From an uncultured Erysipelotrichaceae bacterium (GTDB taxonomy: Bacteria > Bacillota_I > Bacilli_A > Erysipelotrichales > Erysipelotrichaceae), in assembly GCA_946621045.1 (NCBI GenBank), contig CAMOOA010000037.1:1-10098 (forward strand): 10,098 nt of DNA. Direction: 5' to 3'. The notes beneath the pieces are model-generated. The model searched no databases and had not been told where the DNA came from. It worked only from the letters and a program-made list of their open reading frames with translations. The translations under genes and the position numbers were made by a program. Each line of letters begins with the position of its first letter. Positions within the stretch are counted from its first letter, which is position 1. Below are positions 1 to 6,897 of this stretch, piece by piece.

Positions 1-136
1 ACAGATTAAAGACATTCCACGCCATGGTATCGGGCGTGAATTCATGCCAGTTCTGCGATGCGGTATGAATCACGATCACCGCGATCATCGCGATAATCCG
101 AAGCTCATCCAGATAAAGAATACGTTTGTTTTCCAT
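1..136 (-). CDS. Acyltransferase-3 family membrane O-acyltransferase, N-terminus only (cut by window edge)
   Basis: The first 45 codons are present; the rest lies beyond the left edge. The protein opens with MENKRILYLDELRIIAMIAV, followed by IVIHTAS. This is the usual start of acyltransferase-3 (OafA/YrhL-like) proteins: a short basic N-terminus, then transmembrane helix 1 ending in the invariant His. R13 and H24 form the R-x10-H motif known from TM1 of this family. Family members are inner-membrane proteins of about 330-400 residues (longer when fused to an SGNH domain) that O-acetylate or otherwise acylate surface polysaccharides, so O-acylation of the local glycan is the inferred job. The ATG is 29 nt after the stop of the fucosyltransferase gene, so the two are probably co-transcribed. 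Only a weak GTGAAG-like ribosome site precedes the start. Family is fairly sure; substrate is unknown. Confidence 0.8.
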   Translation of the reverse strand, partial: MENKRILYLDELRIIAMIAVIVIHTASQNWHEFTPDTMAWNVFNL

Positions 137-165
137 TGTCTTCACATTTTGTCTTTGAACTGTAA

Positions 166-1047
166 TTACAGAACGATCTTCTCCCACTCTGCAGGCCAGA
201 AGTCATCCCCCTGCCAGTTTTCCATCTCCGGATGGATGACCAGCCTGTCCTTTTCCTCATTGAGCCAGGCAGCCCACCAGCTGTAGGTGGAATTGCATGT
301 GATGATATTACGGCAGGAGCGCAGAAGTTCAAAATCCTCAAGCCCCTTCTGATCGGATTCATATTCAATGAATTCAAAATGATACGGAAGATCCGAAACA
401 TTCTGCTTCACCCATTCAAGATCTTCCGAGAAACAGAAGAAGACCGGATCATCCAGTTTCTGCGCCGCCATGACGATCGCATCATGGTAGTACTTCGGGT
501 CGATGGTGATATTCAGGTTCACATAGTCGCCGCGGCGGAAATGCACGCCGACGCTCTGCGGCGTTCCTGCGATCCTCTCCTTGATTGCTTCGGCGCCCTT
601 TGAAAAGGCATCCTGATAAACAAACATCCTGCGGATATCCGCTTCCGAGTCCTGAAAATACTTATAGGACTGCCAGTCTCCGACAAAGTAGGCATTCCGG
701 TACGGGACATCAAACACTTCAGGGTCATAGGTGCGCCGTTTGCGCTCCTTTACGGTGGGTGTAAACAGACCGAGCGCTGCCCTGCGGCAGACATGATTCA
801 GAAGCAGATGATCGATCCTGTCATCCCCGAGTCTGTAACAGATCTTTTTATCGTAATGAATATCGTAGTGCGAAAGATCAAAGTCACGGAAAAACCAGTC
901 TGCGCACTGGGTTGATACATCCAGTCCGAATACCCGGTTTTTCTCCCTGCAAATATGATATGCGGCCGCAAATGAGAAAAACTGATTTCCCAGTCCGCCG
1001 CTCAGCCGAAATATCCACATACCCTGTTTCTCCTGTCTCCGATCCAT
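166..1047 (-). CDS. Alpha-1,2-fucosyltransferase, GT11 family
   Basis: A 293-residue protein with the full GT11 signature. The N-terminal SGGLGNQFFSFA (about 16-27) matches the family's GGLGNQMFQYA; HFRRGDYV (169-176) is the HxRRGDY donor-binding motif; FSED (206-209) and NSTYSWWAAWLN (252-263) are the C-terminal conserved blocks; a W-rich tail ends the protein. Length is normal for bacterial GT11 enzymes. GT11 proteins are cytoplasmic GT-B-fold inverting enzymes that move fucose from GDP-fucose, usually to the 2-OH of galactose, on lipid-linked or free glycan. Two starts are possible. The ATG at 1047 has GGGAGGT at a short 4-nt spacing. An internal ATG at 1020 has AGGAG 9 nt upstream and gives MWIFRLSGGLGNQ, which aligns better with the family, so the true start may be 1020. 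The stop is TAA. The gene is divergent from the membrane protein at 1158 and leads into the acyltransferase at 136. Confidence 0.92.
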   Translation of the reverse strand: MDRRQEKQGMWIFRLSGGLGNQFFSFAAAYHICREKNRVFGLDVSTQCADWFFRDFDLSHYDIHYDKKICYRLGDDRIDHLLLNHVCRRAALGLFTPTVKERKRRTYDPEVFDVPYRNAYFVGDWQSYKYFQDSEADIRRMFVYQDAFSKGAEAIKERIAGTPQSVGVHFRRGDYVNLNITIDPKYYHDAIVMAAQKLDDPVFFCFSEDLEWVKQNVSDLPYHFEFIEYESDQKGLEDFELLRSCRNIITCNSTYSWWAAWLNEEKDRLVIHPEMENWQGDDFWPAEWEKIVL

Positions 1048-1092
1048 GACACCTCCCGTATCCTGCGCTGTCAGTCCCTGCTTCCCTCTCCG

Positions 1093-1121
1093 TCACGCAA
1101 ACCGCATGCCGGTGCTATAAT
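1093..1121 (+). promoter_or_regulatory. Candidate extended -10 promoter for the membrane protein gene
   Basis: TGCTATAAT at 1113-1121 is a perfect -10 hexamer (1116-1121) with the TGn extension. The -35 position 17 bp upstream (1093-1098, TCACGC) is a poor match, as is common with extended -10 promoters. The start codon at 1158 lies 36 nt past the hexamer, and AAGGGA (1143-1148) sits 9 nt before it. The hexamer is centred in a small inverted repeat, GCTA-TAAT-TAGC (1114-1125). The minus strand here offers only a weaker TATAGC (1119-1114) for the divergent fucosyltransferase gene. Confidence 0.5.
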
Positions 1122-1157
1122 TAGCCCGTCACCACTCACCAGAAGGGAATCCATCCT

Positions 1158-2771
1158 ATGAACAGAACTTCAGACAGGCGATTCAGCCATACCCTCTTAC
1201 ATTACGGTCTTCCTTTCCTGACCGTAATGATTCTCCTGCTCAATACCGCAGCCTTTTACCGGAACGGAACCGCATTTGCGGATTCCGACACCGCTGCCGA
1301 GCTGATGCTCGCAAAGGTGCTGAATCAGGAGCACCGGCTGCTGTGCAGTCCGAACTGGATCTACTCCACGGAACTGCGGGTGCTGAACACCCAGATCTTT
1401 TACCGGATCGGCTTTCTCTTTACCGAAAACTGGCACCTCGCAAGAACGATCTCCCTGCTTCTGATGTGGATCGTTCTGCTTGGTTGTCTGAAGTACTTCC
1501 TGAAGGCATCCAGAATCCTGAAGTCTCCTGTACTGACCGTAATCGCATTCATCCTGCCGTTCAGTTCTGAATATACGCAGTTTGTGCTTTACGGAGGTTA
1601 TTATATCCCACATATCGCATTGATGATGGTCATGCTGGGAGAATATTACGGGTGCGTAAAGCCGCAGTGCAGGAAATGGATCCTTCCCCTCGGCATTCTC
1701 ACCGCATTCGGCGCGGGACTCGGCGGGGTGCGCCAGGTGCTGATCGGATACTTTCCGCTCTTTATTACCAATGCCGTCCTCTTTTATCTCGAAAACCGGA
1801 ATGCGGATACTGCAGGCAGGGTGCGCGCTTCAAAGTCCTTCCGCGGTCTGAAGGTTTCCTTCCTGTTCTTTCTTGCCTGTCTTGCAGGATGGGCGGTAAA
1901 TCTGAAAGTGCTGTCCCGTTTCTTTACCTTTATCAATACCTATACCGGCATGCCTTTGCTTAAGATGGATCCGGTCATGATCCTTCAGTTTCTGGCGAAT
2001 TCCTTTGTCGAGATATTCGGCTATTCCGGCACCGCCAATGCCATCAGTGTCAAAGGCATCGGCGCCCTTGCGGCGCTGGTATTCATTGCCCTGTTTCTCT
2101 TCTTCCTTGCCCAGTGCATTGCCAAACGCAGCGCAATGAGTGAAAACCAGCTTCATTTCACTCTGTTTGTGTCTGCGGGCATCCTGTTCAATGCCGTCTT
2201 CTGCATCCTTTCCGACTTCCATTCCACCCGCTATATGATTCCTTCGCTTCTTCCGTCCGTGGTTCTGCTGGACCTTGGAATCTCGCGGAGCCATACGGAA
2301 CAGTCCCTGTTCAAAAAGGCAATCCTTGGCTTCTGTTCCGTATCCCTGCTGTATCAGTCCTTCTGTACCGTTTATCTCGATGCGGCCTTAAAGAACAATG
2401 CCAATCAGGATCTGATACAGACCGCTGACTGGCTGCTGGAAAACGGATATACAAACGGGTATTCCCCGATGGCGGATGTCTTCTGGGAACTCACGGATGC
2501 CAGAGTCGACTGCTGGAATATCCCGGGTGACCGGTGGTGGACCCTCGAACATCAGGACTGGCTCGAGACGAAAGAACATGCCGCAAGGCGGCCCGAAGGA
2601 ACCGTCTTCCTGACGGTCCGGGAAGATCAGCTTGCGCTGATCGATTCCTCCTCCCCGCTTGTCGCAAAGGCAATGGATACGTATAAAACAGAGCAGTATA
2701 CCACCTTCATCTATCCGGATACCCGGACATTGGAACAGCTTGCGGAACAGACGATCCCTGCGGAACAATAA
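1158..2771 (+). CDS. Polytopic membrane protein, putative GT-C-type glycosyltransferase
   Basis: A 537-residue protein with about ten hydrophobic stretches, near 13-33, 95-115, 122-137, 147-163, 174-210 (probably two), 231-252, 299-322, 332-351, 358-375 and 386-406, then a soluble C-terminal region of about 130 residues. After TM1 comes a loop with DSD at 42-44 followed by AAELMLAKVL, placed like the acidic catalytic motif in the first extracytoplasmic loop of GT-C enzymes. The C-terminal part (WLLENGYTNGYSPMAD, from 425) resembles the soluble tail of GT-C-like membrane proteins common in Bacillota. By analogy it would use a polyprenyl-phosphate sugar donor to glycosylate a surface glycan or lipid outside the membrane; this is inference from topology. 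A Wzy polymerase is the main alternative. It is the only plus-strand gene in the window, with its own promoter and terminator. AAGGGA 9 nt upstream supports the ATG. Confidence 0.65.
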   Translation: MNRTSDRRFSHTLLHYGLPFLTVMILLLNTAAFYRNGTAFADSDTAAELMLAKVLNQEHRLLCSPNWIYSTELRVLNTQIFYRIGFLFTENWHLARTISLLLMWIVLLGCLKYFLKASRILKSPVLTVIAFILPFSSEYTQFVLYGGYYIPHIALMMVMLGEYYGCVKPQCRKWILPLGILTAFGAGLGGVRQVLIGYFPLFITNAVLFYLENRNADTAGRVRASKSFRGLKVSFLFFLACLAGWAVNLKVLSRFFTFINTYTGMPLLKMDPVMILQFLANSFVEIFGYSGTANAISVKGIGALAALVFIALFLFFLAQCIAKRSAMSENQLHFTLFVSAGILFNAVFCILSDFHSTRYMIPSLLPSVVLLDLGISRSHTEQSLFKKAILGFCSVSLLYQSFCTVYLDAALKNNANQDLIQTADWLLENGYTNGYSPMADVFWELTDARVDCWNIPGDRWWTLEHQDWLETKEHAARRPEGTVFLTVREDQLALIDSSSPLVAKAMDTYKTEQYTTFIYPDTRTLEQLAEQTIPAEQ

Positions 2772-2784
2772 GGCGTTATGACAG

Positions 2785-2820
2785 GCTGCGCCGGCTTATG
2801 CCCGGTGCAGCTTTTGTTTT
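2785..2820 (+). terminator. Rho-independent terminator of the plus-strand membrane protein gene
   Basis: GCTGCGCCGG (2785-2794) pairs with CCGGTGCAGC (2802-2811) over 10 bp, with one G-U pair and a 7-nt loop, followed directly by TTTTGTTTT (2812-2820). It begins 14 nt after the TAA at 2769-2771. The right arm and T-tract are also the last codons of the convergent flippase gene, which stops at 2796, and that gene's stop codon lies in the loop. On the minus strand the hairpin is followed by CTGTCATAACG with no T-tract, so it should terminate in the plus direction only. Confidence 0.85.
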
Positions 2821-4334
2821 GCGAACTGCATGATGCGCTCCATCATGAACCGGAAGTCATCATTTTTACGGTACAGCAGCCAGAGAATCGCCAGTGCGGA
2901 GGGAACCGTGATCACAAATGCGATCAGGAAATTCAGGAAGGTATTCTCCACCTGTACCAGCATGGTCAGTCCGTACGAGCCTGCACAGACGATCACCGTT
3001 GTCAGAAACTGCTTGAGCAGACGCTGATAGAAATCAATTTCCGGGATCTCAAAATACTGTTTGTACAGAACATGGGTTTCCCACGGCATTTCCACAAACA
3101 GATAGCTGACGATCGTGGAGATCACAACGCCGGAGACACCGATCGTTTTTACAAGCGCAACGTTCAGCACGAGGTTTACTCCTGCCCCGACGATCGATTT
3201 CCAGCGGTCCGGATGCCATAAGCCCAGGGCATCCTTGTAGGTGCCGACGATCCTTCTTGCGCCCGCCACGAAGAAATACAGCACCAGGCATATGACCACA
3301 TCCATCGGATACATCAGCGACTCTCCCATCCACAGCTTCATAAACGGCTGATACAGACAGGCAAGACATGCACAGCAGAACGCCACCAGAAGACCGCTGA
3401 TCGTTGTCAGACGGTGATACACCACAATATTCTCTTCCCGGGAGGAATTCAGGATCTTGTTTCCGACACCGGCGGTAAGCGAACTGAAGAACGATGACAT
3501 GAAGCTGTTTGCGGCGCTGAAGATATAGAAATAGTTTCCGTAGATTGCGACCGCCGCAAGACCGATATACCGGCTGATCACCATACTGTCGAGCGAGGTG
3601 GAGAAGGTATTTCCAATCCGCTGATAGAGAAGGTCCTTGACCTTGCTGAAGATCATCTTTTTGCTTTCCGCATCGAGACCCGAGCGCGGGTTCACCTTCG
3701 GAAACATGCGCTTTGCGGCATAGGCCGCCGCAACGTTTGTCGCAAGGTTGATTGCGATCATCAGAAAGAGATAGGCGTAATAGTTTTTGAATAAAAGCAG
3801 CGCGAAGATCTGCAGGGTGTAGCCGATAATGATTACAACGGTCGAAACGATGCTGTAGATGTCATTGCGCTGATAGGCAAACAGCACGGAAGAACGGTAG
3901 CCCCCGAAGAGATAGGTAATCGACGCATTGAACACAAAGCAGAAATACAGGAAATAGAGATTCATGTTTCCCGGGATCTCCGATGTGACGATCTGTCTCA
4001 GAAACGGCATGACCGCAAGGCCGCATACAAGAATCACCGTTCCGACAATGTAATACAGATAGCGGTAATAGCCCAGCAGCTTGCCGAGCTGATCATAATC
4101 ATTCTCCTTGATCGGTTTGTACATGCTGAAAATGACCGCACTGGAAAACCCGAGATTGGCAAGGCTCAGCACATTGATGATCGAAGTAAACAGGCTGTTC
4201 ACACCGGCATACTCAATGCCGATGGAATAGATCATGACCGTTCTTAACAGAAACGGCAGAAGCAGATTGATGATCTGCGCCACCGTTCCCACAAAAAAAC
4301 CGTTGATCGTATTTTTCGTCTTTTCAAGTTCCAT
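2796..4334 (-). CDS. Wzx-type polysaccharide flippase (MOP/MVF exporter superfamily)
   Basis: A 512-residue integral membrane protein with roughly 12-14 hydrophobic segments. The N-terminal block, KNTINGFFVGTVAQIINLLL then IGIEYAGVNSLFTSIINVLSLANLG (about 38-62), is typical of Bacillota polysaccharide flippases. The central loop RIGNTFSTSLDSMVISRYIGL (about 239-259) and a C-terminal segment with GVSGVVISTIVSY (399-411) also fit. Such proteins move undecaprenyl-diphosphate-linked oligosaccharide units from the cytoplasmic to the outer face of the membrane. Length is as expected. AGGA 6 nt before the ATG supports the start, and the upstream gene's TAA is 24 nt away, so it is the last gene of the minus-strand run. 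Its final codons overlap the convergent plus-strand terminator. No symbol is given because flippase sequences are too divergent to assign orthology by eye. Confidence 0.9.
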   Translation of the reverse strand: MELEKTKNTINGFFVGTVAQIINLLLPFLLRTVMIYSIGIEYAGVNSLFTSIINVLSLANLGFSSAVIFSMYKPIKENDYDQLGKLLGYYRYLYYIVGTVILVCGLAVMPFLRQIVTSEIPGNMNLYFLYFCFVFNASITYLFGGYRSSVLFAYQRNDIYSIVSTVVIIIGYTLQIFALLLFKNYYAYLFLMIAINLATNVAAAYAAKRMFPKVNPRSGLDAESKKMIFSKVKDLLYQRIGNTFSTSLDSMVISRYIGLAAVAIYGNYFYIFSAANSFMSSFFSSLTAGVGNKILNSSREENIVVYHRLTTISGLLVAFCCACLACLYQPFMKLWMGESLMYPMDVVICLVLYFFVAGARRIVGTYKDALGLWHPDRWKSIVGAGVNLVLNVALVKTIGVSGVVISTIVSYLFVEMPWETHVLYKQYFEIPEIDFYQRLLKQFLTTVIVCAGSYGLTMLVQVENTFLNFLIAFVITVPSALAILWLLYRKNDDFRFMMERIMQFAKQKLHRA

Positions 4335-4358
4335 AGATATCCTCAGTATTCCGCCGCA

Positions 4359-5339
4359 TTACTCCGGCAGGATCCACTTCTCACTGTCAACCGGCTCCCG
4401 CCAGAATCCCTGCGGGTAAATAATGATGCCGTCCAGATTCAGCTTTGCGGCCTGATAGGACATGCCGCTCCTGCTCATGATGAGCATATCCGCATTCACC
4501 ATGTACAGGAATGACTCCAGAGCGCTCATCTGATTGCAGTAATGCACGGTTCCGTACGGCTCAAATCCGGCCAGTTCCTCTTTGTCCGCCTGGGAAAAGA
4601 GATAGAGATGCACCGGACGGCCTTCCGCAAACCGCGCCGCGTACTTTGCGGTCTGCTCAATATAGTAGTCCGTATCCATCCAGCGCATCGTCAGGTTGTC
4701 ATCCAGATGATTCGGATCGGTCTGTACGATATCTCCCCTGCGGATATGAACTGCGACATTAAAACAGTCTGGATCATAGTCCGTCCTGTCATTTTTCCTT
4801 GCGGGAGCCGCATAGTATTTCTTCCGCAGGTAATCCAGGGATTCCAGTTCACTGTCCGCAAACTGATCCATTTCCAGCAGGAACACCACCTTTCCGGTGT
4901 AGGAATCAATAATGTTTTTCAGAAGATCCCGTTCTTCCGCGTTCGAAAACTCAATCTTTGGAAGGATCACCTTCCGGTATCCTTTCCGGTACAGCGATTC
5001 CGCCGGGGTCTCCCCTTCGTTCAGACCGAGAAATGCATCCCATTCGTTCGGTTCAAACGGTGCGTTCAGATAGGAAAACGGATATACCGCATACTTCACT
5101 CCGTAATAACAGGCCATCTTGTATCCCGAAAGCCAGTTGGCCATCTGATGCCCGATACCCGCACCCGGATTCGGACGGGACGCAAGATAAAAATCACGCT
5201 CTCCTTCCGCTTTTCCGGCGCGCTTCCAGTGCCGGTAAGACGGATACAGATCATAAAACCCCGGTCTGCCGATTCTGGAGCGGATCAGTTTCCGGCGAAG
5301 ATATGCTTTTGCTTTATAGATAAATTCCTTTACGTTCAT
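4359..5339 (-). CDS. Fucosyltransferase-fold glycosyltransferase, divergent GT11-like
   Basis: A 326-residue cytoplasmic protein with the layout of the GT11/NodZ-type fucosyltransferase superfamily but divergent sequence. GAGIGHQMANWLSGYKMA (59-76) takes the place of GGLGNQMFQYA; AVHIRRGDI (196-204) is the HxRRGD donor-binding motif; YLFSQAD (246-252) corresponds to the FS(D/E)D block; SRSGMSYQAAKLN (289-301) corresponds to NSTFSWWAAWLN. A basic N-terminus (1-25) may be a membrane-surface anchor. The likely role is transfer of a deoxyhexose such as fucose from GDP-sugar during repeat-unit assembly; donor and linkage cannot be read from sequence. Its ATG overlaps the upstream stop as ATGA (5336-5339), with AAAAGGA just upstream, implying translational coupling. 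The flippase starts 24 nt after its stop. The superfamily is well supported, the exact GT family less so. Confidence 0.72.
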   Translation of the reverse strand: MNVKEFIYKAKAYLRRKLIRSRIGRPGFYDLYPSYRHWKRAGKAEGERDFYLASRPNPGAGIGHQMANWLSGYKMACYYGVKYAVYPFSYLNAPFEPNEWDAFLGLNEGETPAESLYRKGYRKVILPKIEFSNAEERDLLKNIIDSYTGKVVFLLEMDQFADSELESLDYLRKKYYAAPARKNDRTDYDPDCFNVAVHIRRGDIVQTDPNHLDDNLTMRWMDTDYYIEQTAKYAARFAEGRPVHLYLFSQADKEELAGFEPYGTVHYCNQMSALESFLYMVNADMLIMSRSGMSYQAAKLNLDGIIIYPQGFWREPVDSEKWILPE

Positions 5340-6757
5340 TCCCTGAATCCTTTTCCCCGCAGAAGATGCCAGAGTTTTGTGAAGAAGGTAATGTTATTGT
5401 CTTCCAGATAATCACGGATATCGGTCTTTGCATTCCGCAACTTCCGTTTGAACTGAATGCCCGCTCCCTTCAGCACCATCTTTACATCCCGCCTGCTGCT
5501 GAGATAGTTATTGATGAGCAGAACATCCTCCTGATCCTTCTGCTCTCCCCGGGCGGTCTTCATCTGTTTCAGAAGCTGCAGCGTGATGATTTTCACATCA
5601 AACAGATACGCATAATACGCCGGGTTATAAAGCAGATCGGTACGTGTAATACCGTAATAAGGAAGATAATCCTCATGATTGTCAAATGACCCGATGTCCG
5701 TATTGTCCCAGGAAATATAATCCAGGTCTTCCGTCCGGCGGATGCCGTAGACACCCATGACGGAGGAAGAGTCAATAATGACGGAGTACGGATCGATTCC
5801 TCTGTCAGATACTTCCTTTTTAAACCGCAGCACATTGGACAGCAGTTCACTGCAGGAAGACACATCCATCCCGTTCAGCATCTTCACCGAATTCTCATTG
5901 AACAGCAGATGCGCCATCAGAAGCGCGTCCCTGCGGTTGTCGCTGCTGTGGCAGGAATGGTTCGCAATGCCGATGACATCGCGGATGCGGGATTTCAGAT
6001 CGATAATCTCCTCATCCGAGCACTGCAGGATATACGCTTCCACCGGAAAGCCTTCCGCATAGCACGGATCCAGCTTCCCGTAGATTCCCTTAAAGTGGTT
6101 TTCCGGTGTGCCCGCCCACTCAAAATCCGCATAGGTCTGAATCATGAAATTCTTCATGCCGGTATAGGTAAGCGGAACTGTCTTTTTATAAACAACGCGG
6201 TCCGGATCGATCAGGCTTCTTGCCTGTTCAAGTTTTTCGGGATATCTGAACGCAGACGGCCACAGGCAGAGCACATGCGCATCCTTTCCGGAGTCTTCGA
6301 GATACGCAGTCGCAATATAGTCCGCATCCGCTTCCGAAAGATACATGTCCTTGAAAAAACGGTAATTATAGCAGATATCAAAATCATCCCGTTCAACGGG
6401 AACATCCAGTCCGAACCAGGCGCATGCCGCAACCCGATGGGCTCCGTCGCCGATCACATTTTTTTCGTTTACGGGAACCGCTCCGGATGAAGCGTCGTAT
6501 CCGTTCGTTCGAATGGAATCGATCAGCGCGTCAAACTCCGACAGATATGCGTCTGCGGACGTTTTGGTTTCACTGCCGGGTTCCCGGAAGGAACCGCCCG
6601 AAAACGCCTCAATATGCCGGACATAGAGGTCACGCGCAAACTGCATGTCATATCCCTTTTCACGGAATTCGACATACTTGTATTTTGCCATCAGGTCAAA
6701 CCGCAGCGGCGACATCAGCTGCCGGGCGGGCACCGTTTGAATAGAAGAATTAACCAT
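5336..6757 (-). CDS. ParB-like plus nucleotidyltransferase-like two-part protein of a glycan locus
   Basis: A 473-residue soluble protein with three visible parts. Residues about 70-123 look like a ParB/sulfiredoxin-type fold: a helix, then VNEKNVIGDGAHRVAACAWF (96-115) with the DGxHR signature, then VPVE. Residues about 190-300 are a middle region with NHSCHSSDN (266-274) and LLFNENSVKMLN. Residues about 320-415 resemble a DNA polymerase beta-type nucleotidyltransferase: IIDSSSVMGVYGIR (327-340), DLD (344-346) as the paired metal acids, a possible third acid at D387, and KTARGEQKDQED (400-411) like the KD-x-x-D tail of such enzymes. SS replaces the usual GS. A basic C-terminus follows. The function is not established; nucleotidyl or phosphosugar transfer is inferred. 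An in-frame TGA two codons before the ATG bounds the start, and GGTGA 6 nt upstream is a modest ribosome site. The stop overlaps the next gene (ATGA). Confidence 0.65.
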   Translation of the reverse strand: MVNSSIQTVPARQLMSPLRFDLMAKYKYVEFREKGYDMQFARDLYVRHIEAFSGGSFREPGSETKTSADAYLSEFDALIDSIRTNGYDASSGAVPVNEKNVIGDGAHRVAACAWFGLDVPVERDDFDICYNYRFFKDMYLSEADADYIATAYLEDSGKDAHVLCLWPSAFRYPEKLEQARSLIDPDRVVYKKTVPLTYTGMKNFMIQTYADFEWAGTPENHFKGIYGKLDPCYAEGFPVEAYILQCSDEEIIDLKSRIRDVIGIANHSCHSSDNRRDALLMAHLLFNENSVKMLNGMDVSSCSELLSNVLRFKKEVSDRGIDPYSVIIDSSSVMGVYGIRRTEDLDYISWDNTDIGSFDNHEDYLPYYGITRTDLLYNPAYYAYLFDVKIITLQLLKQMKTARGEQKDQEDVLLINNYLSSRRDVKMVLKGAGIQFKRKLRNAKTDIRDYLEDNNITFFTKLWHLLRGKGFRE

Positions 6758-6897
6758 ACGGATTCACCAGTCACAGTACTGCACTCCGGATTCCTGCGCA
6801 AAAACACAGGAAAACCATCCCGGGATACCGGCAGTTCACTGTCTACGCTATTATAAACAAATCCGTCGTACAGAGCCACCGCCGCTGCGGTTTTCAT
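6715..6897 (-). CDS. Doubtful 60-codon ORF in the gap before the ParB/NTase-like gene
   Basis: A 60-codon reading frame opens at an ATG that overlaps the GT2 gene stop as ATGA (6894-6897), just as the 5336-5339 junction does, and ends 43 nt inside the ParB/NTase-like gene in another frame. It begins MKTAAAVALYDGFVYNSVDS. No clear Shine-Dalgarno site precedes it and no family is recognised. Its first 47 codons fill a 136-nt gap that is otherwise unexplained in a compact operon. It could be a small coupled protein, a remnant of a gene, or chance. The same stretch carries a minus-strand TATAAT (6855-6850), a possible internal promoter for the downstream gene, but without a good -35. Confidence 0.2.
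   Translation of the reverse strand: MKTAAAVALYDGFVYNSVDSELPVSRDGFPVFLRRNPECSTVTGESVWLILLFKRCPPGS

Noticed and set aside
68..97. Repetitive GATCACCGCGATCATCGCGAT-like stretch that might be a direct repeat or operator
   Set aside because: It is fully explained as Ile, Ala, Met and Val codons of TM1 in the acyltransferase.
1830..2294. 154-codon open frame on the minus strand
   Set aside because: Antisense to the membrane-protein gene. The Lys/Gln/Glu-rich product is the usual reverse complement of hydrophobic codons.
4542..5411. 289-codon open frame on the plus strand
   Set aside because: It lies antisense to the fucosyltransferase-fold gene, whose motifs are clear. Its product is rich in Arg, Ile and Phe with no recognisable domain, as expected from an antisense shadow.
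5909..6490. 193-codon open frame on the plus strand
   Set aside because: Antisense to the ParB/NTase-like gene; its product has no motif and looks like mirror composition of the real gene.
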